Shown here piece by piece: positions 55,852 to 63,812 of a DNA stretch of 64,000 nt. The notes beneath the pieces are model-generated. The model made no database searches and was not told the DNA's origin. It saw nothing but the letters and a program-made list of their open reading frames with translations. This stretch comes from JABWCQ01 sp964530625 (GTDB taxonomy: Bacteria; Electryoneota; RPQS01), in NCBI GenBank assembly GCA_964530625.1, contig CAZHAK010000006.1, positions 79,401-143,400 of the forward strand, read 5' to 3'. Position numbers and translations under genes: made by a program. The first letter of the stretch is position 1; the number at the start of each line of letters is the position of its first letter.

Positions 55852-56922
55852 ATGCTTCACGCAATTATCATGGCCGGCGGAGTCGGCGCGCGCTTCTGGC
55901 CGCTGTCTCGCCGCAACCGGCCGAAACAATTGATTGATCTCTTAGGCGAAGGCACGATGATCGAGCAAACGATCGCGCGCCTCGATGGATTGGTCGAGAA
56001 AGATCACATCTGGATTGTCACAAACGCCGAGCAGGCAGAGATGATTCAGCAGCTGATACCAAGCCTTGACAAAGCGCGATTTATTATTGAGCCGCTGGGC
56101 CGCAATACTGCGCCGGCGATTGGTTTGGCTGCTGTGCATCTGCACAGACATGATCCCGACGCGGTGATGATTGTTCTGCCCGCCGACCATCGCATCAAGA
56201 ATATCGAGCAGTTTCATTTCTGTGTGTCGTCGGCAGTCGAAGCCGTGCATGATTCCGAAATGCTTGCAACCATCGGCATCGAACCGACTCGCCCGGAAAC
56301 TGGCTACGGTTATATTCAGATGGACACCAGCGGCGTGCGGGTCCGTGAAAACGTCTATCCCGTCAAAACCTTCGCGGAAAAGCCCAATCTTGCCACAGCG
56401 AGACTGTTCCTGGAGAGCGGCGAGTTTGTCTGGAACAGCGGCATGTTCGTCTGGCGGGCCGATACAATTCTGAAACAAATCATGGAGCATCTGCCGCTCT
56501 GGGGAACTGCGTTTCAACAAATTGACCAGGCGCTCGGCACGCCGCATGAGCAGGAAGTGACGCGCAACGTTTTCGAATCCGGCAAAGGAATTTCGATTGA
56601 TTACGGTGTGATGGAGCGCGCCCCCAAAGTCGCCGTCGTGCGCGGAACATTTGATTGGAATGACGTGGGAAGTTGGGATGAAGTCTGGCGATTGATGCCG
56701 CACGACGATCATGGTAATGCCGTCCGCGGAAATGTGTTGCTCACCAACTCGCACAATACCTGCGTGCTGGGAGACAAAAAGCTGATCGCCGCCGTCGGCG
56801 TAAGCAACTTGATTATTGTTGAAACGGAAGACGCCCTGATGATTTGTTCGCTTGACCGTTCGCAGGAAGTCAAAGAGCTGGTGGACGCGCTGAAGGCTCA
56901 AGGCAGGGAGGAGGTGCTCTGA
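55852..56922 (+). CDS. manC: Mannose-1-phosphate guanylyltransferase
   Basis: 356 residues, the length of the catalytic domain alone without the C-terminal isomerase domain of bifunctional enzymes. Motifs: MAGGVGARFWPLSRRNRPKQ near the N-terminus, PLGRNTAPAIGLAAVH, PADHRI, E-T-G-Y-G-Y-I, K-T-F-A-E-K-P, and NSGMFVWRAD. It makes GDP-mannose for glycans. It begins one base after the lipoprotein gene and overlaps the following small gene by one base. Confidence 0.94.
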   Translation: MLHAIIMAGGVGARFWPLSRRNRPKQLIDLLGEGTMIEQTIARLDGLVEKDHIWIVTNAEQAEMIQQLIPSLDKARFIIEPLGRNTAPAIGLAAVHLHRHDPDAVMIVLPADHRIKNIEQFHFCVSSAVEAVHDSEMLATIGIEPTRPETGYGYIQMDTSGVRVRENVYPVKTFAEKPNLATARLFLESGEFVWNSGMFVWRADTILKQIMEHLPLWGTAFQQIDQALGTPHEQEVTRNVFESGKGISIDYGVMERAPKVAVVRGTFDWNDVGSWDEVWRLMPHDDHGNAVRGNVLLTNSHNTCVLGDKKLIAAVGVSNLIIVETEDALMICSLDRSQEVKELVDALKAQGREEVL

Positions 56923-57227
56923 TGAAACCCGCGAAGCTCGTCCAACTCCTGTCCGAAGCTCTCGAGCGACAGGGTTACAAATTCCGCAACGAAAAAGGTA
57001 ATTTTCGGGGCGGAAGCTGTGTCTTTGAAACCGAGAAACTTGTGATTATCAACAAGCGATTTGGCGATGAAGAGCGTGCGGAAATTTTGGCCCGCGCCCT
57101 CGCCCGCATGGATCTCGACAATGTTTATCTGTTGCCTGAGCTGCGCGACTATGTTGAACAATTCAGTGACCGACCGATGATCATGGTCGACTTGTCGACC
57201 AAAGCTGAGGAGTCGTCCGCGCAGTGA
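56922..57227 (+). CDS. Conserved-looking small protein of unknown function
   Basis: 101 residues, alpha/beta, no signal peptide. It opens M-K-P-A-K-L-V-Q-L-L-S-E-A-L-E-R-Q-G-Y and has a central R-G-G-S-C-V-F-E-T-E-K-L-V-I-I-N-K segment. The K-x-R-N-E-K-G-N-F-x-G-G-S pattern hints at a small nucleic-acid- or nucleotide-binding fold, but I recognise no family. Its start overlaps the manC stop and its stop overlaps the meaB GTG start, so it is translated between the two and is very likely real. Confidence 0.75.
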   Translation: MKPAKLVQLLSEALERQGYKFRNEKGNFRGGSCVFETEKLVIINKRFGDEERAEILARALARMDLDNVYLLPELRDYVEQFSDRPMIMVDLSTKAEESSAQ

Positions 57228-58138
57228 CTTTGTCTGAATTGATGACCGAGATGTCAGCGGGATCGCGCAGTGCTTTAGCGCGAGTGCTGTCGCGAGTGGA
57301 AAATTCTCCCGAGGCCGCCGATGAAGTCTTGCGCGCATTGGGAAACAAAGTCGGCAAGGCCATCCGCATCGGTTTCACGGGACCGCCCGGAGCGGGCAAG
57401 AGTTCGCTCGTCACAGCCTACGTGAAGCTGTTGCGCAAACGCGGAAAGCTCGCGGCAGTCTTAGCCGTGGATCCGACGTCGCCGTTTTCGGGTGGCGCGT
57501 TGCTCGGCGACCGTGTGCGCATGAATTCAATCGGATTGGATGAGGGAGTGTTCGTGCGCTCGCTTGCCACACGCGGTGATTTGGGAGGGTTGAGTCAAGC
57601 GGCAGGGGATATGGCCGACGTGCTCGACGCGGCAGGATTTGATTACGTCTTGTTCGAGACGGTCGGCGTAGGACAATCTGAGTTGGAAGTCGTCCAATAT
57701 GCCGACAGCGTGGTCGTGGTGTTAGTCCCCGAATCCGGCGACGCGATTCAGGGCATGAAAGCCGGGCTGATGGAAGTCGCGGACGTGTTCTGCGTCAACA
57801 AAGCCGACCGCGAGGGCGCCGACCGCTTCACAGGCGACCTGCAAGGTGCGATGATGCTAAAAATGTGGGACGACTGGAAACCGCCCGTCGTGCTGACCGT
57901 CGCCACCAAAGAATCCGGCGTCCCCGAGTTAGCAGAGCAAATCGAAGCCCACCTAACCCACCTACGCACCTCAGGCGACTTCGAAAAACGCCGCCACACT
58001 CACGCCAGAAGAAGAATCCAGCGCATGCTTGAGAAGCGATTGGTCGCGCAATTCTGGACAGAAGAGCGAGCGAAAGTAATGGACGAAGCGTTGGCGCGGG
58101 GAGAGAGTCCGTATGTCGTTCTGGGAAAGCTATTGTGA
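57224..58138 (+). CDS. meaB: MeaB/ArgK-family G-protein chaperone
   Basis: A 304-residue SIMIBI-class GTPase that protects and reloads B12-dependent mutases such as methylmalonyl-CoA mutase. Walker A is G-F-T-G-P-P-G-A-G-K-S-S, followed by AVLAVDPTSPFSGGALLGDR (the conserved Mg/switch segment), FVRSLATRGDLGGLS, the switch E-T-V-G-V-G-Q-S-E, and CVNKADR for base recognition. No mutase gene lies in this window, so its client is encoded elsewhere. GTG start overlapping the preceding stop; a minus-strand terminator and rlmN face it. Confidence 0.94.
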   Translation: MTLSELMTEMSAGSRSALARVLSRVENSPEAADEVLRALGNKVGKAIRIGFTGPPGAGKSSLVTAYVKLLRKRGKLAAVLAVDPTSPFSGGALLGDRVRMNSIGLDEGVFVRSLATRGDLGGLSQAAGDMADVLDAAGFDYVLFETVGVGQSELEVVQYADSVVVVLVPESGDAIQGMKAGLMEVADVFCVNKADREGADRFTGDLQGAMMLKMWDDWKPPVVLTVATKESGVPELAEQIEAHLTHLRTSGDFEKRRHTHARRRIQRMLEKRLVAQFWTEERAKVMDEALARGESPYVVLGKLL

Positions 58139-58166
58139 TAAAAAAAGACGACCCAAAGGCCGCCTT
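58139..58166 (-). terminator. Terminator of rlmN (minus strand)
   Basis: Read on the minus strand: AAGGCG-GCC, loop TTTG, GGT-CGTCTT (9 bp with two G-T pairs), followed by a run of seven T. It lies in the gap between the convergent genes meaB and rlmN. Confidence 0.75.
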
Positions 58167-58187
58167 AAATTCTAGCTGCTTCAAACC

Positions 58188-59255
58188 CTAAACGCGCTCC
58201 CAAGCCTTAGCCTTCGTCGGCCTAAACGGCTCCTGAGTAAACAGCATCCCGCAGGCGGCTTCGTCATCCAGCCCTCGGCTTTGGCGGAGCGTCGAGCGGA
58301 TTCCGGCGTCGGTCAGCCAGCCCATAAAGCGGTCAATCGCGTCGTCGCTGGACGGGACTAAACCCGAGCCGGTGGGGTGGAGCCGGATCAGATTCATCTT
58401 TGCAGGAATGTTCTTGAGCCAGTTCGCAAGGTTCGTCACATCTTCTTCGCGGTCATTGAAATCCGCGATCATGATGTATTCAAAGGTCACCGGATCCTTG
58501 GTCATGTGCGCGAAGCGGCGCAGTGATTTGAACAGCATGTCGAGCGGATAAGCCTTGTTCACAGGCATCAGTTCTGAGCGGCGTTGGTCGGTCGTGGCAT
58601 GTAGCGAAATGGCCAATTTAGCGGGCGGATCGTCCTGCATCCAGCGTTCAATCCCCGGCACAAGTCCCACGGTCGAAACCGTGATACGTCGGGCGGATAG
58701 CCCGATCCCCTCAGAGTCCGCGAGCAACCTGACAGCGGCCACCACGTTCTCATAATTGTGCAGCGGCTCGCCCATCCCCATGAACACCACGTTGGTCAAT
58801 TGGGTCTGGCAATGGCCTTCTACTTCCAGCACTTGCAGCACGATTTCGCTGGCGGTCAGATTGCGGAATAACCCCATCTTGGCCGTGGCGCAGAAGTGAC
58901 ACCCGAGCGCACAGCCGACCTGACTTGAGATACAAACTGTTTCCCCCGGTGAATCGGGCAGATAGACCGACTCAACTCGAAGACCGTCGGACAACTCGAA
59001 TAGGAATTTCTGCGATTTATCTCGAGTCTCTTTGGCCGGACGACTCAAAGCCAGAGTGCCGATCTCTGCGACTTCAGCGAGCTTAACCCTCCACGCGGCG
59101 GGAAGATCAGTCATCTCGTCGAAGCTCGCCGCGCGTTTGGCATAAAGCCACGTGTAAAGCTGCCGCCCGCGAAAGGCAGGCTCGCCCATTTCCTGCGCGA
59201 AACTTTCCAGTTCCCCGCGCGTTAGACCTATAAGTATTTTCTTTTTCAATAACAT
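58188..59255 (-). CDS. rlmN: 23S rRNA (adenine-2503-C2)-methyltransferase RlmN
   Basis: A 355-residue radical-SAM enzyme methylating A2503 of 23S rRNA and A37 of some tRNAs. The 4Fe-4S cluster motif C-A-L-G-C-H-F-C is at the expected place, preceded by GETVCISSQVGC, and the C-terminal catalytic Cys is in EAACGMLF. NVVFMGMGEPLHNYENV and SLHATTDQRRSELMPVNK are further signatures. The frame is open 48 codons further upstream, but that part overlaps the divergent moxR gene and is not family-like. The ATG at 59255 (M-L-L-K-K-K-I-L) gives the usual length. Confidence 0.96.
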   Translation of the reverse strand: MLLKKKILIGLTRGELESFAQEMGEPAFRGRQLYTWLYAKRAASFDEMTDLPAAWRVKLAEVAEIGTLALSRPAKETRDKSQKFLFELSDGLRVESVYLPDSPGETVCISSQVGCALGCHFCATAKMGLFRNLTASEIVLQVLEVEGHCQTQLTNVVFMGMGEPLHNYENVVAAVRLLADSEGIGLSARRITVSTVGLVPGIERWMQDDPPAKLAISLHATTDQRRSELMPVNKAYPLDMLFKSLRRFAHMTKDPVTFEYIMIADFNDREEDVTNLANWLKNIPAKMNLIRLHPTGSGLVPSSDDAIDRFMGWLTDAGIRSTLRQSRGLDDEAACGMLFTQEPFRPTKAKAWERV

Positions 59256-59328
59256 GTAACTTGGCTCGCTGACTCTTAATCTACGAAGGGAAATCAGCGT
59301 TCGCAAGCCCAAACCGAAGGAATCCCGT

Positions 59329-60309
59329 ATGGCGTCAGATCTCGACGCATTGAAACAACTCAAAGAGTCCCGCGACGTCATGCTCAAGGAAGTCGGCAAC
59401 GTGATTGTCGGTCAAGAGCAGATTATCGAACAATTGATGATGACGCTTTTGGCGCGCGGCCACTGCCTGCTCGTGGGTGTGCCCGGCCTCGCCAAAACAT
59501 TGCTGATTTCCACGATGGCGCAAATGCTGGATCTCAAGTTTAGCCGCATTCAGTTCACCCCCGACCTGATGCCTTCGGACATCACCGGTACGGAAATTGC
59601 CGAAGAAGACCGCTCGACGGGCCGCCGCAGTTTCAAGTTCATCAAAGGTCCCGTGTTCGCGAACATCGTGCTCGCCGACGAAATCAACCGCACGCCGCCC
59701 AAAACTCAGGCCGCCTTGCTTCAGGCCATGCAGGAGCACGAAGTCACTGCGGCAGGAGAGACCTATAAGCTCGAAGAGCCGTTTTTCGTGCTCGCCACGC
59801 AAAACCCGATTGAGCAGGAGGGAACCTATCCGCTTCCGGAAGCCCAGCTTGACCGCTTTATGTTCAACCTCTGGGTGGACTACCCGAGCCTTGCCGAAGA
59901 GCAATTGATTGTCAAGAACACGACCTCGGCCGCGACCCGCTCCGTTTCGAAAGTCCTGAACGCGCAGCAAATCGCCAACCTCCAAGACCTCGTCCGCCGC
60001 GTCCCCGTAGCAGACAACGTCGTTGAGTACGCGGTCAAGCTCGTGCGCAAAACCCGTCCGCATTCGGACGAAGCTCCCAAGTTTGTCAAAGACTACGTAA
60101 GCTGGGGCTGCGGTCCGCGCGCCTCGCAATATTTGATCTTAGGCGCTAAAACCCGCGCCGCCCTGCAAGGCCGTCCGACTCCCGAAATTGACGACGTCCG
60201 CGCCGTAGCTCTGCCCGTCCTGCGCCACCGCTTAGTCCCGAACTTCACAGCCGAAGCAGATGGCATGAGAGCCGAGCATCTGGTGGAAAAACTCTTGAAC
60301 GAAAAGTAG
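59329..60309 (+). CDS. MoxR-family AAA+ ATPase
   Basis: A 326-residue cytoplasmic AAA+ ATPase with Walker A GVPGLAKT (about 47-54), PSDITGTEI, Walker B L-A-D-E-I-N-R, TPPKTQAALLQAMQE, and ATQNPIEQEGTYPLPEAQLDRF (sensor 1). MoxR proteins act as chaperones that activate partner proteins, typically the vWA/DUF58 protein encoded next door, as here 6 bases downstream. It is transcribed divergently from rlmN from the 73-base gap. Confidence 0.94.
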   Translation: MASDLDALKQLKESRDVMLKEVGNVIVGQEQIIEQLMMTLLARGHCLLVGVPGLAKTLLISTMAQMLDLKFSRIQFTPDLMPSDITGTEIAEEDRSTGRRSFKFIKGPVFANIVLADEINRTPPKTQAALLQAMQEHEVTAAGETYKLEEPFFVLATQNPIEQEGTYPLPEAQLDRFMFNLWVDYPSLAEEQLIVKNTTSAATRSVSKVLNAQQIANLQDLVRRVPVADNVVEYAVKLVRKTRPHSDEAPKFVKDYVSWGCGPRASQYLILGAKTRAALQGRPTPEIDDVRAVALPVLRHRLVPNFTAEADGMRAEHLVEKLLNEK

Positions 60310-60315
60310 CCCTTC

Positions 60316-61209
60316 TTGGCTGAATCTCTAAAATACCTTGACCCCGCGTTCGTTTCCCGCCTGAAGAACATGCAGCTGCGGGCGCGCATGGTTGTCGAAG
60401 GATTTATGGTCGGCTTACATAAGTCGCCCTACCACGGATTCTCTGTCGAGTTTGCCGAGCATCGCCCCTATATGGACGGCGACCCCTTGCGCAATCTCGA
60501 CTGGAAAGTCTATGCCAAGACCGACCGCATGTATGTCAAGCAGTATGAAGAGGAAACCAATCTCAAGTCGTACATCCTGCTCGACATGTCGAACTCGATG
60601 AACTACACGTCGGGAAAAATTACGAAGTTTCAGTATGCGTCGTACTTGGCCGCCGCGCTGTCGTTCTTGATGATTCAACAGCGCGATGCCGTCGGATTGG
60701 CGGCTTACGACACGGAACTACGATCCTACCTGCCGCCGCGTTCGGTGCATTCGTATTTGAACGTCATTCTCTCCCACTTGGAGAAACTCGAGCCGTCGTC
60801 TGAAACCGATATCGGTAAGAACTTGCACAGAGTCGCTGAGCGGATTTCGCGGCGTGGCTTAATCATCGTGCTCTCAGACTTAATGGATGACCCGGATGCA
60901 GTTTTGTCCGGACTGAAACACTTTCGGCACAATGGACACGAGGTCTTGGTTCTGCAAATTCTCGATCCACGCGAAGTGGATTTCGCTTTTTCCGGCGATG
61001 TCAAGTTCAAAGACCTCGAAACCGGAGTGGAGTTGCCGACTCAGCCGTGGCACATTCGCAAAGAGTATCAGAAGATGCTGAGCGATTTCGTCGATCGCAT
61101 TCGCCGGGGCTGTCAGGAAAATCAGATTGACCACACCTTGCTGCAAACCGACACCACCTATGATCAGGCGCTCATCTCTTACTTGACCAAGAGAAAAGCT
61201 CTGAGATAA
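60316..61209 (+). CDS. DUF58/vWA-like domain protein (MoxR partner)
   Basis: A 297-residue soluble protein. The DUF58 core (about residues 40-130) reads EFAEHRPYMDGDPLRNLDW, then K-T-D-R-M-Y-V-K-Q-Y-E-E-E-T, and leads into a von Willebrand A-type fold with a MIDAS-like D-M-S-N-S-M and LIIVLSDLMDD. No membrane helix is visible. TTG start. Many genomes continue with BatA/BatB membrane vWA and TPR genes, but here a terminator follows, so this is a minimal pair. Confidence 0.92.
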   Translation: MAESLKYLDPAFVSRLKNMQLRARMVVEGFMVGLHKSPYHGFSVEFAEHRPYMDGDPLRNLDWKVYAKTDRMYVKQYEEETNLKSYILLDMSNSMNYTSGKITKFQYASYLAAALSFLMIQQRDAVGLAAYDTELRSYLPPRSVHSYLNVILSHLEKLEPSSETDIGKNLHRVAERISRRGLIIVLSDLMDDPDAVLSGLKHFRHNGHEVLVLQILDPREVDFAFSGDVKFKDLETGVELPTQPWHIRKEYQKMLSDFVDRIRRGCQENQIDHTLLQTDTTYDQALISYLTKRKALR

Positions 61210-61239
61210 GTAGGGCAATGTTTTCTTCCCAAAGTTTCC

Positions 61240-61266
61240 GGCGACTCAAAAGAGTCGCCGTTTTTG
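61240..61266 (+). terminator. Terminator of the moxR-DUF58 pair
   Basis: CGGCGACTC / GAGTCGCCG around AAAA, followed by TTTTTG. Confidence 0.93.
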
Positions 61267-61339
61267 TTTCCGATAAAGAATATTGTTGGAGTGTTGGATA
61301 GAATTCTCTGAAACTATTTATTGGAATGCCGACAAGCTA

Positions 61340-61368
61340 TTGACAAATCCGCAAAAAATGATGTAATT
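61340..61368 (+). promoter_or_regulatory. Promoter of the first PPC-like gene
   Basis: TTGACA followed after 16-17 bases by TGTAAT/GTAATT. The sequence after the -35 (AATCCGCAAAAA) is similar to that at 62353, upstream of the paralogue. Confidence 0.6.
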
Positions 61369-61414
61369 GTCAGGCTCGTTAAAGCTCAATGAACGGGTCA
61401 CTTTAAATTTCGTC

Positions 61415-61447
61415 ACCCCCTAATCCCCGTTACTTTGCGGGAGGAGA
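61415..61447. repeat. C-run/G-run palindromic repeat giving a ribosome binding site
   Basis: ACCCCCTAATCCCCG, a short middle, then GCGGGAGGAG. It is related to the elements at 1358 and 2284. The last arm (GGGAGGAG) sits 7 bases before the ATG of the next gene and serves as its Shine-Dalgarno sequence. Confidence 0.55.
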
Positions 61448-61453
61448 TCCGGA

Positions 61454-62155
61454 ATGAAAACTCTTGTCTTAACTTTGGGAATGTGTGTGCTAGTCTTGTG
61501 TTCGTCCATTGCGGTTGCGGCGAGCAGCGCGTCTGCGCGGTCAGATTTAAGTTTCGTCTCGTCCACGGCAGAAGAAATTCTCGATGGCGCCTACCAGGAA
61601 ATTCTGCGCCAAGAAGATCTGGGACTTGATGTTCCTGAAGAAACGTACAACTTCTATTTCGCCTTTGAGAGGCTCGTGCATCCGGAATTCTATGAGGCCC
61701 GTACCGGAGAATCCGGTGCGCTTGATCAACTTGGGAACGCCTGCCCCGGAAGCGTCATCATTGGGCCGAACTCCGGTAACATGGTTGTCCGGACATGCGG
61801 GAGCACGGTGTCCTCCGGGAATAACTGTTCCGCGCCATACTGCCGGCTCGGTAATGACGTCGTCGTTCAACTCGTCGTCAACAACCATGGCTCACTCACT
61901 GTCCGTACTGCCGGTTCCTCGTTTGACACTTATATTTGCTTGTATTTGGATGCTTGTTGCGGGGAGCCGGGTTCGTTTCTTAACGCGGTCAACAATAACG
62001 CTCCGATTCTTAACTACGGCCAACGGTTAGCCGCTGGCTTTAGCGTGTGCGTGTCTCCGGGCAATTACTGGCTTGTCTTGGATGGCGCCGGCCCTTCGGC
62101 GCGAGGCTCATATTGCCTTGAATTTCAGTTTGCGGATGATGGATGTGGTGAGTAG
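61454..62155 (+). CDS. Secreted PPC-like protein, copy 1
   Basis: A 233-residue exported protein with a signal peptide (MKTLVLTLGMCVLVL to A-V-A-A). Residues about 36-90 are a helical segment shared almost word for word with the paralogue at 62460 (STAEEILDGAYQEI, L-G-L-D-V-P-E, RLVHPEFYE). Residues 110-230 form a beta-sandwich resembling the bacterial pre-peptidase C-terminal (PPC) domain: L-T-V-R-T-A-G-S-S-F-D-T-Y-I-C-L-Y, A-C-C-G-E, then SPGNYWLVLDGAGPSARGSY. Several Cys (NNCSAPYCR, ACCGE, CV) are conserved between the copies and probably form disulfides. No enzyme domain is present. Own promoter and terminator. Confidence 0.82.
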   Translation: MKTLVLTLGMCVLVLCSSIAVAASSASARSDLSFVSSTAEEILDGAYQEILRQEDLGLDVPEETYNFYFAFERLVHPEFYEARTGESGALDQLGNACPGSVIIGPNSGNMVVRTCGSTVSSGNNCSAPYCRLGNDVVVQLVVNNHGSLTVRTAGSSFDTYICLYLDACCGEPGSFLNAVNNNAPILNYGQRLAAGFSVCVSPGNYWLVLDGAGPSARGSYCLEFQFADDGCGE

Positions 62156-62184
62156 TTGCCTGCGAGAGTAAGTCACAAAACTTC

Positions 62185-62219
62185 AAAAAAGCTCCGAATC
62201 ACTTCGGAGCTTTTCTTTT
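62185..62219 (+). terminator. Terminator of PPC-like copy 1
   Basis: AAAAGCTCCGAA / TTCGGAGCTTTT around TCAC, then CTTTTG. The flanking sequence is homologous to the terminator at 63241. Confidence 0.92.
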
Positions 62220-62346
62220 GTGACAACGCACACAAACAATCTGCTTACCTGATTTATATTCTTTATTCAAAGAAAGAGTTAACATCAATTAAGCGGAGTA
62301 ACGGATAGTTTTCTCCATAACTTTTGAGAAGTCTCGTAACAAGGGC

Positions 62347-62375
62347 TTGACAATTCGCCGAAACTTGACAATATT
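62347..62375 (+). promoter_or_regulatory. Promoter of the second PPC-like gene
   Basis: TTGACA, 17 bases, AATATT. A second TTGACA at 62365 follows within the spacer. Downstream GGGTCATTTAAA resembles GGGTCACTTTAAA upstream of copy 1, so the regulatory region was duplicated with the gene. Confidence 0.6.
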
Positions 62376-62459
62376 TAGTTGAGCTACTGGGAATACGAGT
62401 GGGTCATTTAAAAGAATTAGCGCACTTAATTTCTTGAAACCTTTAAATGGAGATTGGGA

Positions 62460-63173
62460 ATGAAAACTTTCTTGACGTATGTTGCAGCCCTTTTACTTGT
62501 ACTTGGGACATCGGCGATAAGCCAGGCGAGTGGTTCGAAAACTTCCTCAGGGCTGAGTTTTGGTTCATCGACTCCCGAAGAAATTCTCGACGGCGCGTAT
62601 CAGGAAATCATGCACTACGATGAGCTGGGCCTTGACGTTCCGGAAGACGTGTACAACTTCTATTTCGCTTGCGAGCGGCTTGTGCATCCGGAGTTTTACG
62701 AGGGCCGCCATGAACAGGCTGGCGCACTCGATCAACTTGACGATACTTGTCCGGGGACGATTATCCAGGGACCCGGGGATCCCGTCGGTGTAGGCGGCGG
62801 CAGTTTCGCCTCTTACATCAACTACGGACAGACTACTACGGCTTCAAACAATTGCACCTATCCTAATTGCCGCTTGGGCCGTGATGTCGTTGCTGAGTTG
62901 ATTGTCCATGAATTCGGCTACATTGTGATTACCACTACTGGTTCCGCCTTTGACACATACCTTTGTATATATCAGGGCGCATGCTGTGGGGAAGAGGGTT
63001 CTAAAAAGATTGCGGAGAATAACAATAATCCAGACTTATGTGAGGGGCAGCGCCTCGCTGCCGGCATAAGCGACTGTTTTTCTCCGGGTACTTATTGGAT
63101 CGTTTTAGATGGCGCAGGGCCCACCGCTCGTGGCTCCTTCGCATTGAGAGTTGATTTTGAACCTTGTGATTGA
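62460..63173 (+). CDS. Secreted PPC-like protein, copy 2
   Basis: A 237-residue paralogue of the preceding gene. ATG 62460 is chosen because the Shine-Dalgarno-like TGGAG lies 7 bases upstream and it opens the signal peptide (MKTFLTYVAALLLVL to S-Q-A). It shares the helical segment (STPEEILDGAYQEI, V-Y-N-F-Y-F-A, RLVHPEFYEG) and the PPC-like sandwich (G-S-A-F-D-T-Y-L-C-I-Y-Q-G-A-C-C-G-E, SPGTYWIVLDGAGPTARGSF). The middle differs most, with a Gly-rich loop in place of the copy 1 sequence. Function unknown; probably an extracellular or periplasmic binding protein. Confidence 0.82.
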   Translation: MKTFLTYVAALLLVLGTSAISQASGSKTSSGLSFGSSTPEEILDGAYQEIMHYDELGLDVPEDVYNFYFACERLVHPEFYEGRHEQAGALDQLDDTCPGTIIQGPGDPVGVGGGSFASYINYGQTTTASNNCTYPNCRLGRDVVAELIVHEFGYIVITTTGSAFDTYLCIYQGACCGEEGSKKIAENNNNPDLCEGQRLAAGISDCFSPGTYWIVLDGAGPTARGSFALRVDFEPCD

Positions 63174-63240
63174 AAGATGACTGCTGAACAAGCCTGATTG
63201 CATCATTGACGGCAAGAGAGTTAATCACAAAACTCCAAGT

Positions 63241-63271
63241 AAGCTCCGAATCATTTCGGGGCTTTCTTTTT
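63241..63271 (+). terminator. Terminator of PPC-like copy 2
   Basis: AAGCTCCGAA / TTTCGGGGCTT (one G-T pair) followed by TCTTTTTG. Homologous to the hairpin at 62185. Confidence 0.85.
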
Positions 63272-63436
63272 GCGTTCAAAAAACAAATGAAGTTGCTACT
63301 TGCGCGCCGCTGATTAATGATGTGGCGCGGACCGCGTGTGGAAATGGACGTGACCTTGGCAAATTTGTTTGGGGTCGCTTTCGCCCGATCTGAGTTAGTT
63401 GAACAGACCAATTCGACAAAGTCTTTGCTGAGCTTC

Positions 63437-63475
63437 CTCCCCCTTCTTTAATCCACTTGCTCGAGGAGGGGAACC
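63437..63475. repeat. Possible degenerate C-run/G-run repeat
   Basis: CTCCCCCTTCTTTAATCC, a short middle, then GAGGAGGGGAA. The arms can pair and the left arm recalls the element at 2284, but similarity is lower than among the others. Confidence 0.35.
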
Positions 63476-63812
63476 TGAAAAGCCGTGTATTTGTTCATTC
63501 TGCCGTGTTCCTTTGGGGGAGTCTTGATTGATTATCTGTGTCTAATATACGACATCTTTGTCTCACGAGTCAAGTAAAAAGTTCATAAAAGCATATTTTC
63601 TGTAAACATTTGTTCAATAAGACGATCGAGGAAATTGGCATTGGACTTAGGAGTACAGTGAGAGGTATCTCTTGAGGGAGGAGGAGGTAGGCCAGCGAAT
63701 CAGATGTTGCCTCGCTACGGACCCGGAAGGCCAGCACCTCGCACTATCATATCATCCAACGGCCGGAATCCACTTCATCCTTCATCGTTTTTCTGGTCCT
63801 TCTTGTGATTGC
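63476..63812. other. Intergenic stretch without a recognised gene
   Basis: About 340 bases. The part at 63540-63640 is AT-rich and could hold a promoter, but no well-spaced hexamer pair was found. AGAGGTATCTCT near 63661 is a small palindrome. No convincing reading frame on either strand. Confidence 0.4.

Noticed and set aside
59256..59399. 48-codon upstream extension of rlmN
   Set aside because: It overlaps moxR and the divergent promoter gap and is not part of the RlmN family.
63001..63411. 136-codon minus-strand frame over the second PPC-like gene and its terminator
   Set aside because: It covers a well-supported plus-strand gene and terminator and lacks protein-like composition.
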